A stretch of DNA of 64,000 nucleotides from Dicyema japonicum (taxonomy: Eukaryota > Dicyemida > Rhombozoa > Dicyemidae): contig RDEW01000029.1 in the NCBI GenBank assembly GCA_011109175.1, forward strand, positions 344,158 through 408,157, read 5' to 3'. A program made the translations under genes and the position numbers. Shown here one piece after another: positions 33,764 through 43,854 of the stretch. Under the pieces are notes generated by a model. That model did not search any database, had not been told where the DNA came from, and saw nothing but the letters and a program-made list of their open reading frames with translations. Position 1 is the first letter of the stretch, and every line of letters begins with the position of its first letter.

Positions 33764-34715
33764 TCAGATGCCGTTCGGCGTCTTTTCTAGTTGGGTAACC
33801 GAATCACAATACCGGCTGAACTCAGGATGGTACCAACTAGAAAAGTCCGTGAAGGGGTCAACTGGAATCTCCCGGTCTTCAGTAAGGCTAAGCCTACGGG
33901 GGGAACTGGAAAGACTGCAAACTCCACTGTCATTTTTGAAGCCTAAAATATTCCAAAATTAAAAACTTTCGTTGTTTTTTGACTTGGAAGCGTTCGATGT
34001 ATTCTACAATCACCATCACCAGCCAAACCATTGGGACAAATATAAACGTCTCCACCAGGTCATCATCCTCTGAGCATCCTCTACGAGACTTGCTTGATTT
34101 TATGCTTTTGTGGCTTTCACATTTGGGTGAACATTCCTGAAGACAATTTTTAGACGAGCAGGAACTCTTTGGAAGAGATCCACCCGAGCTATCGTTGGTA
34201 GTAGGGAATCTCAAATTTGGAGTTACACCAGTTGATTCGGTTGAAATGACTTGTCGGGGATTCGCCCACTGCTGTCAACATAACGAGTACCTCATTCAAC
34301 GTGAAATTGTTGTTTTTCTCAAAAATTGTGCTAATTGTGTCATTTACTAGCAAAATCTTATTATAAGAGCGAAATTTTACCTCTTCCTCTTTGTCGGAGG
34401 ATAAGATGTGCGCCACGTGAGTGTTCCTCTCATTGGATATTAAGGCCAGTCTCCGTTTTTCAGGTGAACAGATGACAAATGGAATGTTTTCGAATCGTAA
34501 GTCGAGGGTAGAATTCTAGGGATTATTGAAGAGTATACTTTGATTGTTTTCCCCATAATTCTGATCCCCGAGTGAGAAATAATGAGGGACACAACATCCA
34601 TGTGAGGCATCTATAAGTTTTCAAAGTCGGCAACCTTTGAAGTCTCGAGATAAGAAATGACATTAGCAACATAATTAGTAGAAAATTTGCCGCCAAAATT
34701 CAAAGTCTTGTGGTA
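33764..34715 (-). CDS. Probable PTB-domain adaptor protein (5' end not resolved)
   Basis: Exons (minus): ~34715-34635, 34610-34539, 34515-34291, 34268-34029, 34003-33967, 33942-33764. Introns are 24, 23, 22, 25 and 24 bp. Together they give an uninterrupted 278-codon frame, whereas unspliced frames break repeatedly. The N-terminal part looks like a phosphotyrosine-binding fold: YVANVISYLETSK (helix 1), then MDVVSLIISHSGIRIMGKTI (strands ending in a G-I-x-hydrophobic motif) and FENIPFVICSPEKRRLALIS..HVAHIL, as in Shc/Dab-type PTB domains. The C-terminal part is Ser/Cys/Lys-rich, with SLSSSPRRLSLTEDREIPVD and acidic EDDDLVE. Which adaptor family it belongs to is not clear. The first exon lies upstream and was not found. 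CACGTG follows the stop immediately. Confidence 0.5.
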
Positions 34716-35435
34716 CTTAAAAGAAAACAATTATAATAGGCATCAATTTTTATTGTCTGGGCATCTTTGATATTTGATTAATGGGCCGATAAAAGAACAC
34801 AAGGGGGATAAAAGAGCACATTACATAGAAAGCAGGGCCACCACAAAGGCGCCAGATTAGTTATAAGGAGCATAGCTGGGTACCTTTAATGAGACGGCAC
34901 CGGGACAAAAGAGAATCTTTAATCGCTGTTTTTCTGTTTTTGGAGATGAGCTGAGTTTGAAGGTGTCCTCTTTTGAAGAAACTGAATCTTGGGTCAACAA
35001 ACCGATAGACATAAAATTCACCGGTCTTGATTATCGGCATAATATATTATTTTTTGACGGCTACGATCATCGATTTTGCGATATTTGTTACTAATATGAG
35101 AAATTTAACATATTTGATAGATTTTATTTAAAGAACAGATCAGTTATAATTTAAAAGCACGTGGGCACTTGAATCTCATACTAAATGACTAAAACCTGAA
35201 ATAAAATTTTAAAATATTATATTGTTAGAAAATTGTTATTTATGGCTAAAATAACATTTTAAATTAAATTTCGTTTATTTAAAAATTAATTTTAATTTCA
35301 AATCGACTTTATTTTTAAAATCAATTTGTTGGTACTTTAATTGTCTTAATTTTGAATCAAATTCTCAAATATTGTCTAACAAATATTGTCTTAAAATTGC
35401 TTAAAAATTAAAATCACTTAGATCTAACAAAAATG
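34716..35435. other. Unassigned AT-rich stretch
   Basis: Possible upstream exons of the PTB gene (minus frame MPIIKTGEFYVYRFVDPRFS at ~35040-34980) are not secure. The rest (35060-35430) is AT-rich and repetitive, with recurring aaattaa and attgtct words. Confidence 0.3.
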
Positions 35436-35808
35436 TTCTGGTTCTCTTAGAAATTTCTCTCAGGAGACTAGTTTCATATGTTGAAGCGAATGATTTGAGG
35501 ATTTGTGCTTATTCTGGTGCAAACTATTCTCAAACTTTGTTACTAACTTGAGTGTAGTCAATAATGGTAATCATGACTGGCGCTGTGGGATGAACCAAAC
35601 GCTAGGCTTAGGTACTTGACTAGGCGCACCAGGATAACATAAAAAGTATCAGTTGATTATGACAACAGGAAGGTGGCCTTAGTAGTTAGAAGCCTCAAAG
35701 GAGTGTCCAATAACTCACCAGTCGAATTAACTGGCCTTGAAAATGGCTGGCGCTGTAGTCGGGCCGTTGGTATAATGTAAGCCTGAATTGCTTAAGATAT
35801 GCCACAAC
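35436..35808 (+). rRNA. Divergent 28S rRNA fragment, part 1
   Basis: Recognisable conserved LSU blocks in the right order: gaagcgaatgattt-gagg, actattctcaaactttgtta (CTATTCTCAAACTTTAAAT region), actggcgctgtgggatgaac, gacaacaggaaggtggcctt, agcctcaaaggagtgt, aataactcacc, gaattaactggccttgaaaa and tggctggcgctgtagtcggg. Substitutions and missing expansion segments are many. No 5.8S or 18S sequence accompanies it, so it is probably a dispersed pseudogene fragment, although dicyemid rRNA is itself fast-evolving. Confidence 0.85.
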
Positions 35809-35810
35809 TA

Positions 35811-36923
35811 TACCATTTTCAGGTTAATTCTGACATTTTTTATATCAATTTTGACAATGCGATATCCTATTATGACATTTTTATATCAATTTTGACTTCG
35901 CTTATCATAGTTGATCCAAATACGATTTGTGATTTATTTCTTGATTCGTTGTTCTTGTACCAATTTTTGTGTCAAGAAAAAATTCAAGAATATCAGAAGC
36001 TACGAGAAGAGCACTTATAAATAAGGATGAAGAGGGTGGCGATTATATACAACTTGCTCGAGATCCAATTAATTACCTACAAAATGCTGCGAAGAGAACC
36101 AATTTCCAGGAATAGTCTGGAAAATATAGAAAAAAGAAAAATATTTGCATTGGATTATCAACGTAATACAAATAGAAAAATACATTTGGACGAAACAAAT
36201 TTCAATCTCTTTACATTAAAAAAATTCGGCCGATCCCATAATCACGTGCGATAGTTCCAGTAAGGGCAAGCAAAGGAGTGAATCTCAACGTTATTTTAGC
36301 AATTGATGACAATGGAACAATTGTGAGAATTGAATCACACATTGGATCTATAAAATCGAAATTTATCAATTTTATGACGGCATTATCTGACAGTTTAGCT
36401 GGAGAGGAACTTATTTATATGGATAATGCTCCAATCCATAAAAAAGGAAACTTTGAAGGTATACGAGTAGAACATATATACGAAGATTTGATGCACAATA
36501 TTCTCCTCAACTTAATCTATGCGAAGGCTGTTTTTCCATTCTTAAGGCTGAGATAAAGAAGTATTTATCACAACGATCCCCATAAAGATGTTATTGCAGC
36601 AGGAAATGGAACTCTGACCGAATTTCGAGCTCAATTACTATAAAATGCTTTGGACTATTCTATAACACATCTAACGCGGGAGAAAATACGACATTTAAAA
36701 GGAATGTTGAAAAAATAAATAGAAATTGTACGCTTGGGATTCCATTATATGATTAAGTTGTTAATTAATTTTATTGTCAAAGATGTATATTGCAATGATA
36801 AAATATATTTAAAAAATGTTAAAATTGAATATCGCATTGTTAAAATTGATGCAAAAATGTCAAAATAGAATATCGCATAATCAAAATAGATATAAAAATG
36901 TCAGAATTGAACTGAAAATGGTG
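35811..36923 (+). mobile_element. Tc1/mariner-IS630-like transposon inside the 28S fragment
   Basis: Terminal repeats taccattttcaggttaattc (left) and, on the minus strand, caccattttcagttcaattc (right), with TA on both sides. The similarity extends ~100 bp and includes two tandem copies of a tgacatttttatat...caattttgac...atgcgatat unit. The transposase survives as DETNFNLFTLKKFGRS (36188-36235) and MNLNVILAIDDNGTIVRIES (36278-36337), then EELIYMDNAPIH (36408-36443). These carry two of the DDE acidic residues (LDETN, YMDNAPIH). Frameshifts between the parts suggest it is inactive. Confidence 0.88.
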
Positions 36924-36925
36924 TA

Positions 36926-37110
36926 GTACGAGAGCGTGGAGGTAGCGTAGAAGCCATATATGTGAATACTGGTGGAGCTGCTCTCTAGTGCAGATCTTGG
37001 TGGTATTAGCAATTACTCAAATGGGATCTTTGCGGGCCTATGTGGAGAAAGGATTAATGTGAACATTATTTGGACATGAGTTAGTCGGTCCTAAGCATGT
37101 TGAAAAGTCA
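36926..37110 (+). rRNA. Divergent 28S rRNA fragment, part 2
   Basis: Continues the LSU sequence after the transposon: gtgcagatcttggtggtatt (GTGCAGATCTTGGTGGTAGT region), caattactcaaatgggatct, atgtggagaaaggatta and gagttagtcggtcctaagca. These are consecutive universally conserved stretches of 28S rRNA. Similarity fades after ~37100. Confidence 0.85.
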
Positions 37111-38160
37111 TTGCCGTACTACCTTCCTTTACCCAAAACCAAACCGTGGATGGATGCAGATGCCGGATATATGGAAAACTGCCGAGGATATAGTTTCCTT
37201 ACAAATTGTGTTGGGAAGCCTTCTCATTTTTTGAGGAAACGGAAGAGGTCTCCAAGGGAAGAATGTTTTGCGAGCTTCCTCCCTTCGGAAGAGTCAGTGA
37301 CAGTACTGGGAGTGTCATGGAACAAATATCAACACAAGTAATATCCCATACGAAAAAACGTCCTTTGCTAAATAGGTAGATTGCAGGAAAAATCCCTATG
37401 TAAATCTAGTACCCTCAGCCTCTCAAATAGCGTAGCAGAGAGTCTTCAAGGAAAGAGCATTCTTCAGATTCTCGTCATCAAAACAAGCACCTTAATTTAT
37501 CCACGTGATCCATATTAGTGATTCGAACTTAACTTTATTTTAACATTTTTTTAGAAAACTGAACATTTAGATTTTTTTATCTTGGGACCCGACCATGTGA
37601 TACCTGAATTTTCCGGCAACTTGATCAGCGATGTAATTAACAGTTATTTTTGTTGTGGTTCCGGGATTAGTCGATCCGAAGTCATCAGACATTACGTTCA
37701 GCCAAGAAGGCCAATCATATACTTTATCTATGGAGGCACCTATCACAAAAGACGAAATCTCAGAATCTTACAAGTCAACGGCCACGATTAAATAAAAATT
37801 CCAAAGACCACGGTAACATCAAACTAACTGCTCCAGCAGAGACCTAATCTTGGCCCAATACTCCCCCTCGAGGCCACTCAAGCACCTGTAGGCCACATAA
37901 CTGGATACTCGTAGTCTCACGGGAATGTCCCTCGGTTTTTAGTGATTCCAGAAGAATTGGAGAAGGGACTTTTCCAAAAATTCATCGCTCCGTAACTTTA
38001 TAAGACCTTTTCTGACTAGCTTTGATATTTAAGGAATTTGTCAAAGAAGTGAGCGAACTCATGGGTTGTATGCATGTGTCCTTTTTGTACTAAAACTATT
38101 TAAAATAAATACTGTGCTTACAACTAAGATTTGAATATTAATTTAAATTTTCTTGTGGCA
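37111..38160. other. Gene-free stretch with dispersed repeats
   Basis: 37500-37640 shares tttttttagaaaactgaaca, tcttgggacccgacca and more with 59870-59990. 37670-37715 shares gtcatcagacattacgttca and agccaagaagg with the SINE head at 11480. 37795-37830 (minus) resembles the LINE terminus gttagtttg...accg. 37945-37990 resembles 40860-40900. No gene found. Confidence 0.5.
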
Positions 38161-39770
38161 ATGCTACAACGTGGAAGAAATACATTTAAACTACATTTGA
38201 AATATTTATCTAATATCGACAATAATGATCGATTCGGCCAAACAGTACATATTCATCACTATCATAATAGTTGCCCCCACAATCTAATGAGAGACGAGTG
38301 CCGGCGACACGTGCTGAGAGAATAATCAACTTTGGGGGTAAGTTTTCTTGTTATTTAGGACTGATGGCCGGAATTGGAGTGGGGACAATATCTGAGGTTA
38401 TTAGGAAAAATATCAAAGGAGTGAGTGATCCCAATAATTTAAGGACTGCCGTCCTTTCTGAGTCCAATATTGAACGAATTGTTGCATCTCTTTGTAAGGT
38501 GAGAGGGGCTGCATTGAAACTCGCTCAGTTTCTAAGTATTCAGGGTTATCCTTTCAGTAAATCTGAGATTCAAACTTTATAGATCCAAAACTGAAGAAAA
38601 TATTCGACAGAGTCAGACAGAGTGCGGATTACATGCCTCCCTCACAACTCAAAGTGATTATAATGAATATGTCATAGAAAGTTCTAGAACGAGAATTAGG
38701 TGAAAGTTGGCGCCAAAATTTTGTCGAATTTGAAGGTAAACCATTTGCTGCCGCTTCGATTGGGCAGGTTCACAGAGGACGGTTAGTTTGTGGGACTCAG
38801 GTTGCAGTCAAAGTCCAAGTTTGTTGTTCTAACGTGATTTTTAGTACATTGGGGTCGACGAGAGCATAGAAAGCGATATAAAAAGCTTACTGACGTTAGT
38901 TAACTTTACGAACCTTTTCCCGCCAGGATTCTACATTGATCGAGCTGCAGAAATAGCAAGAAGGGAGTTGCTGCTTGAGGTTGACTATGAATATGAGGCC
39001 ACGTGTATGAAACAGTACAAGTAGGAATTGGGGTGTGATCACGTAGAAAACTGCTTGGAAATGACGAATTCCTGTATGTTCCAGAGGTTGTTGACACTCT
39101 CTGCACTAAACGAATTATCACTGCCGAACTTGTCCACGGACAGCCTGTGAACACAATCCAAGGAACTTTGAAGAGGGAAAAAGTCAATGAGGTGAAGATC
39201 TAGATGTATGCTAGATTTGTGGGAATATCCTTCGACTGGTTCTCACTGAGCTGTACAACTGGCGACTTGTGCAGTCTGACCCCAATTGGTCCAACTTCTA
39301 CTATGACAGTCATAAAAATCGGGTATTTTGTAGTTTGACCGTTTCAGTTGAATTTGCTTGATTTTGGAGCCACGAGGTCCTACAGCAAAGAGTTTGTTGA
39401 CAAATATTTGAAGCTGATAAACTCTGCCATAGAGGATGATACGGAACAAGTGTTAGTGATGTCGAGGGAGATCGGATTCCTGACTGGGGAGGAGTCGAAG
39501 ACGATGGAAGAGGCTCACTGTTCGTCGATTTTGATACTTGCTGAAGCACTCAAGTCTGACAATTATGACTTTGGAAGTCAAAATGCGACTACTCGAATAG
39601 CTAGCATTCTTCCAGTGATGATAAAAAATAGACTGACTCCCCCACCAGAGGAGACATACTCACTTCACAGAAAGATGTCCGGCATCTTTATGCTATTTTG
39701 TGAATTAAAAGCTGTTGTCCCCTGCTTCACTATTTTTGAGAAAGTCAGGAGAGAATATAAATTTGACTAA
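38161..39770 (+). CDS. COQ8: COQ8/ADCK3 atypical kinase, intact
   Basis: Nine exons: 38161-38244, 38271-38337, 38359-38544, 38583-38653, 38678-38818, 38845-39020, 39047-39191, 39215-39322, 39348-39770. Introns are 26, 21, 38, 24, 26, 26, 23 and 25 bp. The spliced frame is 466 codons plus stop, the length expected for COQ8 without a long leader. COQ8 is a mitochondrial UbiB-family ATPase/kinase supporting coenzyme Q biosynthesis. Visible hallmarks: a basic leader (MLQRGRNTFKLHLKYLSN), NFGGLMAGIGVG, SEVIRKNIKG, CKVRGAALK, the Ala-rich loop PFAAASIGQVH, QSDPNWSNFYYD in the catalytic loop, LLDFGATR and PPEETYSLHRKMSG. The invariant KxGQ is K-L-A-Q here (residues 104-107). The 38-bp third intron removes a few residues and is the least certain splice. 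Confidence 0.96.
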
Positions 39771-39789
39771 TTTTTTATACGAGTTTACT

Positions 39790-40115
39790 TTTATGAGGAG
39801 ATGTGGCTATTATTGTAGTTAAAGGCACCCTGTGTTCCCCACAAGCTTATATTAAGCACTCTCGCCTTGCCATGGTAAGGACAAACCATGCGAAACAACA
39901 AAATCATCTTCCTCCACTTGCTCCTGTCATAAGCAAGCTCCTGTAGTCCATCCAAATCCTTTCTTCTCAGAGGCGTCTCCCGATTTTTTGAATTTCCTCG
40001 TCGAGAATTATCAGAAGAATGGTCCATGTAATGGGGGAATCAGAGGCGAAGAAGTACTCTATGGGCAAGTTAGCTGAGGTATCCAGGTCCATTCTCAGAA
40101 CAAAGTATACGCGTT
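39790..40115 (-). mobile_element. LINE C-terminal fragment
   Basis: The minus strand, with one frameshift, reads LRMDLDTSANLPIEYFFASD, then RRKDLDGLQELAYDRSKWRK. This is the LRLD..PAN.AM..YF and DL..L...A.DR..WRK tail of the 26.9-kb LINE family. Confidence 0.7.
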
Positions 40116-40211
40116 TACATAAGCATATAAATACTTTTTGGTTACGATTTACTATTGGTTGAGATTGGATGTGTCACGGACTCTGTCTTAAATCCACGGT
40201 AACGCCTAACT

Positions 40212-40714
40212 ACAGCCTACCCCCGAAATAGGGGGAAATTCCCCAATTTTGAGGTTTTCCCAAAAATGAGGGTCTTAAAAAACTAAATAAACAATGTAGA
40301 GAAATTACTTTTATAATAAGAATTTACTGTAAAACAGTAAACACTCATTAATCCGAACAAAAAAATATGGATGCTCTTCGGACTATGAAGGGAATAAATA
40401 TACTAATTTCATTATATATTTTCATATAATAATCTCTCCATTTTCAGCATCAATTGTTTCTTCGTCGACATTATAATCCTCACAAAGATGACAATTTCGT
40501 TCTCGTCGAGCATTTATATTTGAGTTGTTTCTTTTTGACCAGTTTTTTTGGTACTCATTCAAAACAGGATCTTGAATGATATTTTCATTAGCAAATTATT
40601 CAAAACATTTAATTGCCCCTGTACCATAATGATGGCTTTTCGTAAAATCACAAAAAAAATTTTTTCCAAATCAAGGACTTTCCCAAAACGAGGTCGGACT
40701 GTACTCATATGATC
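40212..40714 (-). mobile_element. Short pogo/Tigger-like relic
   Basis: Left end tacagcctacccccgaaata; right end on the minus strand tacagtccgacctcgttttg. The minus strand between them encodes VLNEYQKNWSKRNNSNINAR and CHLCEDYNVDEETID, like the tail of Tigger transposases. A second Tigger-type end, acagtaaacactcattaatc, lies inside at 40334. The ends pair only weakly. Confidence 0.45.
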
Positions 40715-40959
40715 CTAAGACAATATTCACATGATCTTAACACAATGTTCCTCCCTCGAGTATATATAAGCACGCATCAATCAAGGGTAGAGTCGGATGC
40801 TCAAGTTGAATTGACACGTACCTCGGTTCTTATATATAAGAGATTTTGATAGAGTTAAAGAGGAGTCCTTTCCAAAAGTTTATCGCTACATAACTTCGAA
40901 TCCCCCATTCTGGCACATGCGTAAAAAATGGACGGCATAACTAAGGTCCTGTTTGCTGC

Positions 40960-41230
40960 AAAATTTTCTTAATTAAATGTCTCCATCGGCTCCTTCATTT
41001 GCATCTGCTCGTACGTCTTTATGTCGTCTGCACATATAAGTTTTCTTCTAATTCTATTAAGATCCCTAGGGATAGTGACTCTAGAGTTTCCTCTGAACGG
41101 TGGTCCGTTCTCATTTTACAAGTAGTTGTCTAGTGTTCTATTTGCAGGGGCGATTATGTTCATTCTAAGCACGTGCCCAAACAGTCTCCATCTTAATTCA
41201 ATGATATCAAAGCTTAATGGAAACGATTGT
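40960..41230 (-). mobile_element. LINE C-terminal fragment
   Basis: Minus strand: IIELRWRLFGHVLRMNIIAP, ANRTLDNYL, then FRGNSRVTIPRDLNRIRRKL. Same domain as residues ~435-490 of the 26.9-kb RT. Confidence 0.7.
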
Positions 41231-41261
41231 GCCACAGTATAATTTCTTAATTCCACTTTTT

Positions 41262-41830
41262 ACTAATTTATTTATTAACCCCGGGATCACCGAGTAAGAA
41301 AGACAAAATTAAAGTCAACTAGTTATGTGATCCCAGTTCCCGCAACCAAACGTACCATTCTAAGCCTGTGCGTCTCCATTGTTCCCACTGTCGAACTGAA
41401 ATGCCTTCGTTGATCCTTTCAGAGGAAGCCGATTTGGGACGGAAATTTCTTAGCCAACCTATTTTCTTTTGCGTGGAACAGTGAGAGGCTTAGTGGGTTT
41501 CCATCTTCCTCAAAAATGCGGAAAAATCCGGAATCACATCTACGGGTTGTAGATTCCGTCAGCAAGAGAGGTATTTTTGTTGCACATTGTGGTCCCAGCA
41601 TACGTATTTTTTTCCATTGCAGTAAGTTTAGTTTTTTGATAGTGGTCTCTGATAACGTGAATCTCCATTCAGCAGAAGCATATTCCACGGCCGGCGCGAT
41701 TGTCTGGCTGTATGTGGTTCCGATTGCTTTATTCATATTCGCTGGAGTATTCTGGATGAAGGCCCGTGTGACATTCAATTTCTGTAGTCCTTTGGTGAAG
41801 AATTGTTTGGCATGGTAGGTAAAAGTAAAA
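41262..41830 (-). mobile_element. APE-LINE C-terminal fragment with 3' end
   Basis: A frame at 41778-41419 reads YASAEWRFTLSETTIKKLNL and LLTESTTRRCDSGFFRIFEE, the C-terminus also present at 52.1 kb. The 3' end at 41340-41265 has the shared hairpin motif (gggatcaca... then ggtgatcccggggttaataa on the minus strand) and a taaataaatt tail. The upstream part of the element is missing. Confidence 0.7.
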
Positions 41831-41849
41831 AAAAACTTTTTACTAATTT

Positions 41850-43640
41850 ATTTAATAACCCTAAAAGGAACACCAAGAAAGAAGGAGTAAATCAACTAAT
41901 TAAGTGATCCCGGTACGCCTCAAAAGGATCGAAAGATTTTTCTTATGTTTCTTTAGAGTACCCACGGCTTTCCTGTACCGAAACTATCAACTTTCATTAG
42001 AATTTGAAGAGGGGTGGGTTTTTTTCCAATTTACGTGTATTTGAGGCTTCTAATTTTAAATGGAAAAAACAACTTGTTTCGTGACCACACAGATCGATGA
42101 AATCGGAACCGTTGTTTTCGATTGAGGCATGGTCAAGCATTGGGGGAAGACGGGACCTCGATCTTGCGTGGGCTATACAGACACATCCTATTCTTCCGGA
42201 AAGAAAATAGGCTATCCTTCTTTTCAAATCCGGATGAATGATGGTGTCGAAAGCCGTTAATGAAGTTGGACGGTAGGAAGAAGGTAAGGTTTTCGGTTTT
42301 CTTGGTTTTAAGAGGGGTATTATAAGTGAGTTCTTCCATTTGCATGGGATGTCGTTCTTGTTAGAAGACATTAAAATTTGACGTAATCGAATTGATTGCA
42401 ACATTACCATGGTGTTTTAGTAAAATTCCCAGAATATCGTCAGGACCACACGTATAAGATCTCTTCATCGATCTTGTAGTCTGTGTGACCTTGGCATGCG
42501 TGAATAAATTAATCCACGAGGTTGGTTTAGGCATTAAATTCCGAAGTGACAGGAATGAGTTTTCGAGAAGTCCTTGTGACTTATAAATGCGTAATATTTC
42601 ATTAAGTTGTGGCTTGCTCAGTATTTGGAGCAGAAAAGGATTCTGATACATCCGATAAACTTAGCTTGATTCGACGAATAGTTTTCCACAAAAGACTCGT
42701 GGATTTCATATGTCCAATAGATGATAATAGGTTCCACGCCCTATCTTTCTTTTTTCAGATGAGTTTTGTGATTCTCTGATTTAAGCATTTTATATTTTCA
42801 AAATCAAAAGATGTGTTGATGATTCATCTTCAGGGAGTTTCTTTGATTGATGAGGAGACGAGTCTCCGAGCCCAGAGTAGCCTTGTAGGATTTGTAAACT
42901 GCACATGGACAAACATCTTTTCAGCTCGAAGGATTACATAGTTTAGATGGTCCACAGCTTTGTCGATGGAGCAAAATGAGCTGGGATCAAAATGTATTGG
43001 GTTATGGTCAATGAAGAGCTTGAAATTTGACCAGTCAGCTTTCTTGTAGACCTTGAAGATTGCTTTAATTCCACGTGAGTTATTGAATTGGCTCAGTTTT
43101 AATACAATCGGATTATGATCACTATGAAAATCGAAGGAGACGTTACATGAAATCATCGGGGGCAATCTTAGAGGAAGCAAAAGATATGTCGAGGGAGGTT
43201 GGGTTGTCATTTCTTCGGATTGATGTTTTTGTGAAGATGTACGGGTGATTCAGAATCATCATTTTTTCGAAATAGTCAATAATTAGACTCCCCCTCTTGT
43301 CTGCCGACTGAATACTAAGCCATTGGGGATGTTTGGCGTTGAAATCCCCACATAATAACACATTTCGAATTTCTAAGGCAAAGTCATTTTGTGCTTCGAT
43401 GATAGACATCGCAACTCCAGAATCTTTGTTTTTATTCCGTTAGCATTGAATTGCATAATAACAGGAGGTTTTGGTCCAGGGTTTTGTTCAATATCTACAG
43501 AAAGCTATAGAATCCATGGGAACAAACAACATCTCGAGTTTCCAGTTGAGGTATACCATCCAGACATACGAGGAGTCTGGATGGAAAAAAGAAAATAGTT
43601 CTTTTTGGTGAAACTTGACACTGAATGCTACCATAAAAGG
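41850..43640 (-). mobile_element. APE-LINE, deleted, with canonical 2A motif
   Basis: Minus-strand frames in order: DIEQNPGP (43495-43472), PVIMQFNANGIKTKILELR (endonuclease start), VLLCGDFNAKHPQWLSIQSA (43352-43293), FDFHSDHNPIVLKLS (43132-43088), the RT entry CGPDDILGILLKH (~42448) and CKWKNSLIIPLLKPRKPKTL (42343-42284), then a deletion before the catalytic YADD. The 3' end (41920-41850) has the shared hairpin and tail. The 2A octapeptide matches the D-x-E-x-N-P-G-P ribosome-skipping consensus and sits immediately upstream of the endonuclease. An in-frame stop lies five codons before it. Confidence 0.8.
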
Positions 43641-43854
43641 TGAACCACATGACGCCACGCTAACATACTTCAAACCCGCGATACAATGGATCGACTAATA
43701 CAAACAAATGATACAATTAATTTAATCCCAGAAATTAAATTAATAGAATTGAGAAGCGGAAATTTTTATCATTATATTTTTTTATTAAAAAAGATCTTAA
43801 ATGTGACAAATTTAAAGTCTTGCCAAAATGTGAGGCCGTCTTGTTTAGTGGATT

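Noticed and set aside
37111-37341. Plus-strand frame directly after the 28S fragment
   Set aside because: I considered an LSU continuation and a LINE domain. Neither gave convincing matches.
38531-38582. Reading exon 3 of COQ8 on to the stop at 38580
   Set aside because: Downstream exons clearly continue the kinase. Splicing at 38544/38583 restores the frame, although a few residues of the family are lost.
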